Position numbers and translations under genes: made by a program
In this document: positions 45,210 to 54,504 of the stretch, piece after piece
Layout of the letters: the number at the start of each line of letters is the position of its first letter
Numbering within the stretch: position 1 is the stretch's first letter
NCBI GenBank assembly: GCA_905147135.1
Contig: LR990053.1
Coordinates: 11,606,501-11,670,500, forward strand
Direction of reading: 5' to 3'
Source of the DNA: Blastobasis lacticolella
Taxonomy: Eukaryota > Arthropoda > Insecta > Lepidoptera > Blastobasidae
DNA length: 64,000 nt
Notes under the pieces: generated by a model
The model's database searches: none
What the model saw: only the letters and a program-made list of their open reading frames with translations
What the model was told of the DNA's origin: nothing

Positions 45210-46432
45210 TGCATGCTGGACATTACAGTGTTTAAAACGTAGAACAATCAGAAATAACCTATATACCTAATGTAAGTAAAAATGTAAATTTCGAATAAAT
45301 TATTATTCTATTCTATTCTAAATACATTTGTCCTGTTTGAACAAATGAACTATGTATTAACATCTATTTGCCATTATTTTCTAGGTTAATATAGATAAAA
45401 CTTTTCCCAAGATGGCGCTACGATACCGGCGTTCGATTCAATATCTCATTCCAAAGTTGGCCGTTTGCACAAAAAAGGTTTTTATCATTACGCCTAAATC
45501 TTTAATATAGGTAGAGTTTATCTATCTATTGTGGCATATGTGACCAAATTGTAACTAATACGTATTCATTCATATTTCTTCAATAAAATTGGGCTGATCT
45601 CTTTTCAGTCACTAGTCCGGTTGAACATTTTAAATATCTTCTCATACACTAACATTATTTTTTTTCAAGTACAGGCTGACCTTAGCCTCTGAACAAACAA
45701 TGAAACCCTGTTTAAGACTGCTACTCAGCAGCATAATAAGCTTTCTGTAATTAAACGAAAAATACAAAATATTTTTTCTAAAAAATGTAATTGTAACTTA
45801 ATTGGCGACAATTACAACATACTGTATCACGACAACATGAAGGAATTGTTCTAGAATAATTTATTAACATTCATGGCATGACACTTGAGATGCGAGTGAC
45901 GTTATGTCACACTTCAAATTATTGTCAAATTACAATACAATTTTGTTTTATTTAATTTAAGCTGTCAACTGGCGTGGAGTTCTAATGCAATTCAAAAGAG
46001 TTTGCAATGTTTAGGGTAGTTCCTAGACCATGCAACTACATACAGGCTGCTCCTGAGTGATACATTTAAAATCGTTAATTTTTCAGTAACTACTGGACCA
46101 ATTGCTATGATACTTTGCAGTTTGATCCAATCTAGCATGAGTAACAAATATGAAAATACAAATGGAACTACTTTTCATAGGTATTTGCACAGTATTTGAT
46201 GTAAAATTTGTTGAAAACATTAAAAAATCATAAAACTCTATTTTATTGAAAGTAAATCTGAAACATGCCTAAGAAAACCCGTCAATGTTTAAAATTCGAG
46301 ATGAGGAACAAGAACTATGAAAAAAAGGATACAACCATAAAAGTTGCTAGAGAAGCAAAAATAACTAGGTAAGAAGTTTTTATACCGCAAAATGATCTAG
46401 AAACGGGCGTGGTCTGCGAACTAACTTTTTTT
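45210..46432. other. No recognised gene
   Basis: A LINE-tail-like TTATTATTCTATTCTATTCT lies at 45300-45319. 46030-46420 reads like another dispersed element (AACTACTGGACCAATTGCTA, 46087-46106) that I cannot name. Confidence 0.35.
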
Positions 46433-46690
46433 TTAATGTCATACAGTAGGCAAACAGGCAAGCGGGCCACCTGCTGGAAAGTGGTCACCACTGCCTATAG
46501 ACATTAGCAACACCAAGAGTACCGCCAATGCGTTGCCCACCTCTATAACACGTTGCTCTGGCAGCAAAAAGACAAATTCCCTTCCACTGCCAAAGCCACG
46601 GTTCTCCAAATCCCCACCCCATGGAGCACTGGAAACCTTACTCACCGGCAACTTAAAAATTCTAAGCTGCAAGACCGCTGCACTATGGCA
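46433..46690 (-). mobile_element. Family C repeat with A-run tail
   Basis: Reverse orientation of 23050-23373: T-run, ATGTCATACAGTAGGCAAAC, GGAAAGTGGTCACCACTGCC, GCCAATGCGTTGCCCACCTC, CCCATGGAGCACTGGAAACC. The first half of the repeat is missing. Confidence 0.7.
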
Positions 46691-46775
46691 ATATTTAGCT
46701 ATAATACTAAGTCCATATATCTATACGAAGAAGCCTAGCCGAAATATCACCAACATGTATGAAGAACTTACTTAC

Positions 46776-49700
46776 TTACTTACTGCGCTGGCTCAGCGAC
46801 CCAAAGTGGATCTTGGCCTCCGACACCAGAGATCGCCACCTCTCCCTATCCTGCGCCATCTCCTGCCAATCGAGGATTCCTAGTGCGTGCAGGTCTTTCA
46901 GGACTTCATCCCTCCAGCGATATCTGGGTCGCCCGACCGGTCGACGTCCGCTCGGCCGACCCACATATGCTCTCCTAACGGCGCGATCCTCCCCCATCCT
47001 CTCCACGTGGCCAAGCCAACGCAATCTTGCAGCCTTGATCTCTCCCAGAATATTGGGTTCGGAAATAAGCTGTTCCACCTCCTCGTTCTTTCTTCTCTTC
47101 CACATGCCGTCCTCACCCTGTGTTGGCCCCAGAATTTTCCGGAAGATCTTACGTTCAGCGACCAATAACTTGTTCTCCTCCTTAAGTGTCAGTGTCCAAG
47201 CCTCACATCCGTACATCAAGATTGGTCTAATAACTGTTTTATATATCCGAATCTTGGTTTTCCTGCTTATCAGTTTGGACACCAACACCTTATGGAGCGC
47301 TGCACAACACCTAAGCGTATTTTGTATCCTAAGATCAATTTCATCTTCTCGCTGATTGGTGTCGGTTACGGTGCCACCGAGATATTTAAAAGTATCGACG
47401 CCTTTATAGCTGCCACTGACTACCGCTAGGGATTCTCGCCTCGCATACTTATCCCTGTACCTCTTCATATGTAGGTACTCTGTTTTTTCCCGGTTGATTA
47501 TGAGGCCAACCCTTCCTCCTTGCTCTTCAAGGGCTTCCGCAAGATCTTTTACGGTCTGTTTGCACTGTCCAAGCAATCCTAGATCGTCAGCATATCCAAT
47601 GATTTGGTGATTACCGTTCAGTTCTACTCCACTCTCAATTAATTGGACGTTTCTAATTACGTGTTCGAGTACTAAGTTGAACATCATTGGTGACAGTGCA
47701 TCGCCTTGCTTAAGACCCGTAGCAACCCCAAAGGTATCCGACAGTTCTCTTCCAACCCTAACTTTCATCTCGCTTATACTCACGGCCACTTCGACCATCT
47801 TCACGAGTTTGTCGGGTATTTTGAACTCTCGAAGTACCCTGAAAAGCACCTTCCGATCAATACTATCGTAAGCCTTAGTGAAGTCAACAAATAGCACATG
47901 TAGGCTTTGCGCATATTCCCATTTCTTCTCCATCAGTTGTCTTAGGAGAAATATTTGGTCTATGGTGCTACGATTACGTCGAAAGCCGCATTGGTAATCG
48001 CCTAAAATATCTTCCGCATATGGCTCCAGTCGCTCGAGCAGTATGTAGGAAAGGACTTTATAAGCAGTTGGGAGCAATGCAATCCCTCTATAATTGGAGC
48101 ACTTCTTTCGACTCCCTTTTTTATGTATGGGACATATAATTCCAATATTCCACTCATCAGGTTGTCGTTCTTCGGCCCAAATTTTATAGATTAGTTCATA
48201 TAATCGCGATTGCACCGCTCCCCCACCATATTTCCACAGCTCTCCGGGAATGTTATCGATCCCTGGACACTTATTGTTCTTTAGCCTCATTATCGCTCTT
48301 CTAACTTCCTCGAAGCTCGGCGGTGCTACTTCCGCATTGTTGACTTCAATATCTCCCGGGTGTTGGTCTTCTACTGGCGGACAGTTCAGTAGCTGCTCGA
48401 AGTAACGGCGCCATGTGGATTTCAGTTGTTCCGGGTCAGATATAATATTTCCATCATCATCTTCCAATAGCTGACTGTGAGGTTGGTAACCTTTCTTGAC
48501 TTCTCGCACTTCCTGGTAAAACTCTCTACTCTTGTTTCCATGTATCAATGTTTCCATTTCTCTTACCATGTTATCTAGATGATCTCTTCGTGCCCGTCTA
48601 ATTACATTTCGAGAAGTTCTTTTCGCTTCCTCAAACCTATCCTTCCAGACAAGATCTTGTTCTGACAAAATCCTGTACTTTCGCTTCTCTTCCACAGCTG
48701 TTTTACACTGGTCTGTCCACCATTTCTTCCTCTTTCGGTGTTTTCTTCTTCCCAAAACCTTCAGTCCTACTTCTCTAACTATCTCTTTGGTCTGTTTCCA
48801 TTCTTCATCCACGTCGCCCTGCATTTCCAAGCCCTTAAACCTATTACCCAATTCCAATTGAAATTTTGCCTGTATTGCATCCTCCTTTAAAACATCTGTG
48901 TTGATAAGCTGTTCCTCCTTATTTATTACTACATGTGCAGCCTTAATCTTCGCTCGTACTTTAATAATCAACAGGTAATGGTCACTATCACAGTCTGCTC
49001 CTCGGAATGTCCTCACATCTAGTACGTTACTCTGGTGTCTGTCGTCTACTAAAACATGGTCAATCTGGTTAACTGTCTTACCGTCAGGAGATTTCCAGGT
49101 ACTTTTATGAATATCCTTACGTGGGTACATGGTGCTCTTAACTACCAGGGATTTGAGAGCCGCAAAGCTAATCATCCGGAGCCCGTTGTCGTTGGTTACT
49201 TGATGCTGACTGTATCTGCCTATTGTTGGCACAAAAACCTCTTCACGTCCGGCTTTCGCGTTGTAATCCCCGACTAACATCTTCATGTCAAAACCCGGTA
49301 TTTGGTCATACACTCCTTCAAGGTCATCATAAAAGCGGTCTTTGGTGCTGTCATCTGCCATTTCCGTGGGAGCATAAACGTTTACGATAGAAATATTACA
49401 AAATTTTCCCTTTACCCGTAGTACGCAGATTCTGTCCGAGACTGCATCGAAACGAATAACATTTCCTAACATTTTTCTATTTACAATGAACCCTGTACCC
49501 TGCATATGCTGGCCACTATCAGTTCCACTATAGAATAACATCGCACCGCCCTCTAGATTGCACTCCCCTTTGCCCGGCCATCTAACTTCCTGCAGCGCCG
49601 CGATGCTGATGCTATAGCGTTCCAATTCTTTGGTTAGCTGGTACAAAGCTCCCGGTCTATATAAACTACGAACATTCCATGAAGCAAATCGGTGGTCCAT
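46776..49700 (-). CDS. RTE-type endonuclease/reverse transcriptase (ORF2-like protein)
   Basis: From the first in-frame AUG at 49700 the protein has 974 residues; the frame is open back to 49874 but without another AUG. The apurinic-type endonuclease domain lies at about residues 1-250: WN in ASWNVRSL (8-9), the metal-binding Glu in LQEVRW (38), VNVYAPT (107-113), GDYNAK (144-149), IDHVLVDD (213-220) and SDH (239-241). A basic linker RRKHRKRKKWW follows near 318-328. RT domain: CPGIDNIPGELW (478-489), QCGFRRNRST (570-579), motif A FVDFTKAYDS (604-613), motif B GLKQGDALSP (662-671), motif C YADD (703-706). The C-terminal end GRPRYRWRDEV (923-933) matches the truncated GAT-tailed fragments in type. 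All expected catalytic residues are present. It would make DNA copies of its own RNA at nicked chromosomal sites. Whether it is expressed cannot be seen. Confidence 0.95.
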   Translation of the reverse strand: MDHRFASWNVRSLYRPGALYQLTKELERYSISIAALQEVRWPGKGECNLEGGAMLFYSGTDSGQHMQGTGFIVNRKMLGNVIRFDAVSDRICVLRVKGKFCNISIVNVYAPTEMADDSTKDRFYDDLEGVYDQIPGFDMKMLVGDYNAKAGREEVFVPTIGRYSQHQVTNDNGLRMISFAALKSLVVKSTMYPRKDIHKSTWKSPDGKTVNQIDHVLVDDRHQSNVLDVRTFRGADCDSDHYLLIIKVRAKIKAAHVVINKEEQLINTDVLKEDAIQAKFQLELGNRFKGLEMQGDVDEEWKQTKEIVREVGLKVLGRRKHRKRKKWWTDQCKTAVEEKRKYRILSEQDLVWKDRFEEAKRTSRNVIRRARRDHLDNMVREMETLIHGNKSREFYQEVREVKKGYQPHSQLLEDDDGNIISDPEQLKSTWRRYFEQLLNCPPVEDQHPGDIEVNNAEVAPPSFEEVRRAIMRLKNNKCPGIDNIPGELWKYGGGAVQSRLYELIYKIWAEERQPDEWNIGIICPIHKKGSRKKCSNYRGIALLPTAYKVLSYILLERLEPYAEDILGDYQCGFRRNRSTIDQIFLLRQLMEKKWEYAQSLHVLFVDFTKAYDSIDRKVLFRVLREFKIPDKLVKMVEVAVSISEMKVRVGRELSDTFGVATGLKQGDALSPMMFNLVLEHVIRNVQLIESGVELNGNHQIIGYADDLGLLGQCKQTVKDLAEALEEQGGRVGLIINREKTEYLHMKRYRDKYARRESLAVVSGSYKGVDTFKYLGGTVTDTNQREDEIDLRIQNTLRCCAALHKVLVSKLISRKTKIRIYKTVIRPILMYGCEAWTLTLKEENKLLVAERKIFRKILGPTQGEDGMWKRRKNEEVEQLISEPNILGEIKAARLRWLGHVERMGEDRAVRRAYVGRPSGRRPVGRPRYRWRDEVLKDLHALGILDWQEMAQDRERWRSLVSEAKIHFGSLSQRSK

Positions 49701-49858
49701 ATTTCCATGCCAAAAGTCATCGTGATTGGGATCGGATCGTAATTCTTTTCTCTGGTTCGGTTTCGTAACAAGTAGGTTTTCCGCGGGCGAGTTGTCAGCA
49801 CGCCGCACAACCCCCAAAATGCTGGAGGGCCACACCCGTCGTTGGTCAGCGAGTCCAT
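49634..49858 (-). CDS. Small overlapping upstream ORF of the RTE element
   Basis: A 74-codon frame starting MDSLTNDGCG with its own AUG at 49858, overlapping the start of the large frame in another phase and ending at 49634, 66 bases beyond the large frame's AUG. Some RTE elements have a very short ORF1 overlapping ORF2, so this could be its counterpart or simply a leader ORF. It shows no domain and is cysteine-containing; chance is a real possibility. Confidence 0.25.
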   Translation of the reverse strand: MDSLTNDGCGPPAFWGLCGVLTTRPRKTYLLRNRTREKNYDPIPITMTFGMEIWTTDLLHGMFVVYIDRELCTS

Positions 49859-50000
49859 CGGACTTAGCCGGAAGCTAGCTAGGCTGTACTCCCGGCCCTT
49901 CCCCTATCCGCCACCCAGGGGACGCTCCTCTACGCCGTGAGGGCCGGCGCGAGGACATGTATTTTCCACGATTTTCCACGATTTCCACATGTATGAAGAA

Positions 50001-50099
50001 GGTAGAACAAATTCCCAATAAGCTGATTGTTGTTTTATTATATACCTTTTATTTATAATAACATATGACAAATTTGACAAGAAGACAGAACTTAATCTA
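50001..50099. other. Flank of the RTE insertion
   Basis: AT-rich target DNA continuing the sequence interrupted at 46766; nothing recognised. Confidence 0.4.
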
Positions 50100-50300
50100 C
50101 AAGTAAAGGAAAACAAACACACAAACATACATAATGCTCACGACTACATAGTCTGTGGGACATTCCACAGGTGGGGTAGGCAGAGACTATGGACCGCCAC
50201 TTTGTTCTGTCCTGACACAACTCCCTAGCCTCGCATAAATCCACAACTGTTTTCATACACCTTTTTTTATTCTTGCCACTTCGGACCCCAGCAGCAGCAG
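50100..50300. mobile_element. Family F repeat
   Basis: CATTCCACAGGTGGGGTAGG (50161-50180), CAGAGACTATGGACCGCCAC and TTGTTCTGTCCTGACACAAC. Shorter copies: 58082-58150 and 61597-61640. The GACAG..GGTGGGGTAGGCAGAG layout is common in lepidopteran dispersed repeats. Ends not defined. Confidence 0.5.
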
Positions 50301-51377
50301 TTTTTGTATGAGGAAACAAACAAAACCTGTTAATTTGTACCAGGTATGTTTATTTTTCATAAAACTCTCTAAGATACGGGGTGTTTTACCAACCGCTCAA
50401 ACCAAGAGTGAGTTGCTCATAAATTGAATTTTATAGACTTATTTACTAAAAACAAAAATATTCGACATTTTTTTGTTACACATTTAGTCCCATGAACGTG
50501 CACATGAATGTGCAGGTTGCACATTAAACAACTGTCACTTTGTATGGCATACCCAGTCCAGAAAGTTGCATTGCAGTGAGGATTAACACTTGAGTTCCAT
50601 GCCCCGCGCCCCCGCATTCGCCCCTTCCCGTGTACCTCATCGCAAGCGATATACCTACCAGTTATGTGATCGATATATAATGGGACTTTCCTAAGATCTA
50701 ATTATTTTTTCTAATATCTAATACCAACACCTATCTGACGAAGGTTTTATTTTAGTGACTTTATTTCTTAATGTCTACCGCCGTAAAACTTGTTTCACCT
50801 GTACCATAAAAATAACAGTTTTAATACTACAAAATCTACTGAATACTAATTAGATCACGTACCTGCGTCCGTCTGCCACAGAATTGTAATGCCGGCATTT
50901 TAGCTTTCGTTGTAACGTCAGTTAGGAATAACAAAAAGAATTTAAGTTTTCACAGGCGGCTTTAATTCTATTAATATTAATTTTGTAAGCTGGTCCAGAG
51001 GGAAGGAAAGAGAATACAAATCTAATTAAGTTAGACAAAACGTAAACGTTTATATGTCGACTTTAAGTACGGTCGAGAAAACAGACTTCTGTGTAGTCTA
51101 CACAGAAGTCAGTTGAAGAGATTACAAACAAATTGTAGATACAATGTTATATACAAACACTATGTTAATATTATCTGTAGATACGTACTGGGTATTAAGA
51201 TTAACCATTTTTGGTGAGACTGTTTTTGTCACTACTTCCATCCATCTCGGCTGGTTCGGTTACGTGCTGCCTAAGCCCCAGGGATACGTGTGGGAAACAG
51301 GTGTCGGTATCAGGTTAGGGATCCAGCGGGAGGCCCCAGCAATTTATACGATTTTTACCAGCTTATTGTTTACGACA
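50301..51377. other. No gene; palindrome at 51084-51110
   Basis: GACTTCTGTGTAG and CTACACAGAAGTC form perfect 13-bp arms around a single T. The rest is AT-rich and anonymous. Confidence 0.5.
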
Positions 51378-51472
51378 TGAGGATGCTGAAGACCGAGCGA
51401 AATATAGGAAGAACATTAAGAAAGCGGACCCTGGCATAAGCCTTGATGATAAGATGATGATAATGATTTTAG
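51378..51472 (+). mobile_element. RTE-like LINE terminus
   Basis: GAGGATGCTGAAGACCGAGC then AAATATAGGAAGAACATTAAGAAAGCGGACCCTGGC (51409-51436) encodes EDAEDRAKYRKNIKKADPG, the common RTE-like C-terminus. It is followed by GATGATAAGATGATGATAAT as tail. Strongly 5'-truncated. Confidence 0.65.
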
Positions 51473-53004
51473 ACCGTTACCTATATCCAGCAATACGATA
51501 ACAATTCGCAGTAAAGTTTTGAATTTCATATTCAAGTCATCGAGTGTCGCGGCCATGTGTCCGTATCAAAGGCAATGAATCGGAGCGCAGCCAAGCCGCG
51601 ACCAGCAAACCGCTCAAATTGAAGTGAAAATTTTATCGTATGACAAATGTTTGCCGGCGAAACTGAAAACCATAGTGGCGCGTAGGGCGTACGTGACCGC
51701 AGCGGTGTCACGTCGTCCACATTACGCCCGGAACGAGTGCCAAAGTTACGAGTCTTTTCAGACGGACCGCGCTAAAAACGACCCCTTAGCTATTCTTTCC
51801 CCATTACTCACAGTGCGCAATCCGACTGGTGTTAAGCACCCCTTTAATGCTGCAAAGGAAGTGCTTATGTCATTGTATAGCCCGTTATCGCCCCCGTAAT
51901 AGAGTAATATAACCGGTTTGATAATGCCGTTTGACACCCGACCGGTGAAGTGTTTACTCTAGCACCCATTTTCGGGATTGCCCGCTGATTTGATGATGGT
52001 AACATCGAATCGAGGGTATACAAGTACATTTAATGGCAGGCTTGTAATAGTAGACAGCCCTGTACGTGCTTCTCATCTTATCTTATCGATAGGGGTGTAA
52101 GGAGCACATTGGCTTAAGTAATTTGATGGGCCTTTGAGTAACAGTGTTTTATCTTATACCCCTGAATTTATAAGCTCAGATTTAATTTAATGGTTTTCAT
52201 TTCAGATTATTTACTATGTTCGTATAGGAGATTTAATTCTTATGATGGATCCTATGGATTGGTGCCAAAAGTGTAAGGTGTTATTTTTGTATTTTAGCCG
52301 GTTCGATACAAAGGTGTAGCATGCGTGTTTTCCAATATATTTGAATGCAGTTATATTAAAAACTATTGGAAAATGTAAACTACTACAAACTATTTACAAT
52401 TGAACGCATTATTTTTCGAAGAAGAAAGACATTGTAGAAAACACATAAATATTTGGTTTAATTTGGGTTAGGTCGAGTTTATGTTGTGGACAAAACTGAA
52501 ACCGTTACTTTACTTCGAAACGTAGTGAAACTAAAGCAAAATCTAAAAGAGGTAAATCGATAGAACAATAAAATTACACCAAAATACATGATATCTCCTC
52601 ACAAAACTCGATCAAAACATGAAATCGCTTAATCCCAACGGTATCTTGGCAAAAACCAAGATGGCGACATAAAAAATATCGCCAAGAGACACCGCCGACA
52701 ATGCCGATTGTTGTCCGCGGCGCGGGCCTTATAAAATTTAAGCGATTTCAGCCGCCCAGTCATTAGCAAACATTTGTCATTTGCAAACACCGCGTGACGG
52801 TTATCGTTCTACAATTGATGGGCGGATGTTAGCCCGCGTAATCAATTGTCCCCGGGGAATGATTGTGGCGAAATTTTCGAACGGATATTAATTTTGGGTG
52901 GGCGACAAATATATTTGGGTGGATTGTGTTCATGCGATATTTAGTAGTTAGATGCTGATTTTTGTTTTCCCTGCTACTTGGTGAACAAAATAATAATTTT
53001 TATC
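51473..53004. other. No recognised gene
   Basis: The 91-codon frame at 51624-51899 and the GC-richer patch 52670-52760 are the only departures from AT-rich background. Neither has a motif I recognise. Confidence 0.4.
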
Positions 53005-53560
53005 TACACTCATAGCGTAAGTTCCAATTACATATTCAAAAACAGTCGTTTAAGGGTACACTTTTTTCACGGCAGTCAATAAAATTTAAAATAATTACTT
53101 TTCGATGCAGCATTTCCCATACTATTTTCATTACTTACTTTTTAATGATTATGCAAAACTTTCATTTTTTAAATTTTTGTCGGGCACCGTGACACGGTGA
53201 AATGTAGGCTGAATATATATAAATTCAAAATTCAAATTCAAAATTTAAATTTTCCTGTTTATATTTCTTTGTAATTATTTTCCCGCTAAACAGAATATTA
53301 TTTTAAAGTGTTGTAAGTTGTGTTTGTGAATGTTTTTTCTTATTTGAAGCAAATACATAGATGAATGTGATAGTAGTAAAGTAAATTACCCGCCGCTTGA
53401 TATCCTCGACGCGTAGATACAAAAGAGCTGACTCGCAGCTTACTTCCAGCAAAGTTGAGAAAATTATAAGTACGATATTTTAACATAAAAATATGAGTGT
53501 AGATAAAGTAGTGTATGCAACTGCATATAATTCAAATGACAGTTGCATAAACTACTATTA
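53005..53560. repeat. Family E repeat, two pieces in opposite orientation
   Basis: 53315-53560 is in the same orientation as 21175-21605, with a shortened central palindrome at 53505-53559; 53005-53095 is the end of the element in reverse. The first piece carries TGTGTTTGTGA (53319-53329) without the LINE insertion seen at 20858. Confidence 0.65.
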
Positions 53561-53562
53561 CT

Positions 53563-54045
53563 GGCTCCCTGAAACCTATCCACCGAGATTATTACCTGGA
53601 TATGGAAGTCAGTACGAGAGTACACTCGGTTAAAAATTTGGGCGTCACGTTTGACACCGCGTTAACTTTTAATGATCATATAAGGTCTACCGTGGTTGAC
53701 TGTTATTGTCGCCTACTATTCGTCATTCGCAATTGTAGAGTATTTCAAAATCCTGCTGCAATTAAAGCACTATACCTAGCGTTAGTTCGCAGTAAACTTG
53801 AATGTGCAGCTATAGATTGGGGTCAAAGTGAAAGCACGTATACATTGTTGTTGGAAAAAATCCCGACAGCCTTTTTACGCTTCCTGTTTATGGAGGTATA
53901 TGGTTACCACTCCTTTCTGTATCCAACTAAATATTTGTAAGGAATGCGGAATTTTCGTTACCTTGAACCAAGACGCACCCATAAGTCCCTGCCACTAGCC
54001 TGTCATCTGAGGCGCGGTAAATCGAACTGCCCGGACATAATGACG
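53563..54045 (+). pseudogene. LINE C-terminal fragment (post-RT region)
   Basis: Open from 53602 to 53940, then continues after a stop. Blocks: STRVHSVKNLGVTFDTALTF then NDHI; IKALYLALVRSKLECAAIDW; after the stop RNFRYLEPRRTHKSLPLACH then LRRGKSNCPDI. The LGVxxDxxLTFxxHI..LYxxLVRSxLExA..W..LxxRR order is characteristic of the region behind the RT of Jockey/CR1-like LINEs. Truncated on both sides. Confidence 0.75.
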
Positions 54046-54049
54046 AATG

Positions 54050-54300
54050 CTTTTTTTTATACCACTAATGTGGCAAACAAGCTTACGGCCTGCCTGATGG
54101 TAAGCAGTCACCGCAGCCTATGGACGTTTGCAATACCAGGGGCATTGCCCCCGCTTTGCCGACCCCGTAAAAACCTTGTAACCCCTTTCTTGAACAACTC
54201 CATGTTGTACTCTCCAGGGAAAACCTCTCCAGGTAGTTCATTCCACAACCGTAGTGTGCGTGGGGGAAAGTTCCTTTGGAACCGCACAGTTCGCTTGCAG
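54050..54300 (-). pseudogene. LINE C-terminus and 3' end, family D
   Basis: On the minus strand: RTVRFQRNFPPRTLRLWNEL, then PGEVFPGEYNMELFKKGVTR, then FLRGRQ and GIANVHRLR with a stop, a short 3' sequence and an A-run (eight T on the plus strand at 54050-54057). The RTxRLWNELPxxVFPxxYxMxxFKKGV order is a common lepidopteran LINE C-terminus. It lies in opposite orientation to the adjoining LINE piece 53563-54045. How far it extends to the right of 54300 is unclear. Confidence 0.8.
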
Positions 54301-54500
54301 GCTGAACGTCCCTGACCGCTACCTGCGAGCGCTCCACCACCGCCTGCTGGCTCCCCCAACCACGTGCACGCAGGCGCACCTCCCCGAGTCGATGCTCGAG
54401 TCCCTACTGGCAGCAACGGCAAGTTTTGATGTTTTTGCCGATACATGGGATGAAATTATGCGGAAAACCGAACATTTCGCAGTGGTGCCACGCAACTAAA
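54298..54500 (+). CDS. Unrecognised GC-rich frame, possible exon or LINE interior
   Basis: The plus frame RLNVPDRYLRALHHRLLAPP .. MLESLLAATASFDVFADTWD .. EHFAVVPRN ends in a stop at 54500 and looks protein-like. The minus frame through the same bases is also open and runs directly into the family D LINE, so it may just be LINE interior. I cannot choose between them. Confidence 0.15.
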
Positions 54501-54504
54501 TGAA

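Larger units (their letters stand above)
46767..49986 (-). mobile_element. Complete RTE-type non-LTR retrotransposon with 14-bp target duplication
   Basis: A 3220-bp insertion flanked by the perfect direct repeat ACATGTATGAAGAA at 46753-46766 and 49987-50000. The 3' end is a (TAAG)n tail in which the coding frame itself ends. The 5' leader begins with GTGGAAATC/GTGGAAAATC tandem units (49960-49986) and is GC-rich to 49875. Short total length, a single endonuclease plus RT protein, an almost absent 3' UTR and a simple-repeat tail fit the RTE clade. There is no internal break in the main frame. The GC content is clearly above the surroundings. Confidence 0.93.

Noticed and set aside
46439..46672. 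A 77-codon minus-strand gene
   Set aside because: It lies entirely within a family C dispersed repeat.
46887..47355. Plus-strand frames inside the RTE, up to 198 codons
   Set aside because: They are antisense shadows of the intact minus-strand endonuclease/RT frame.
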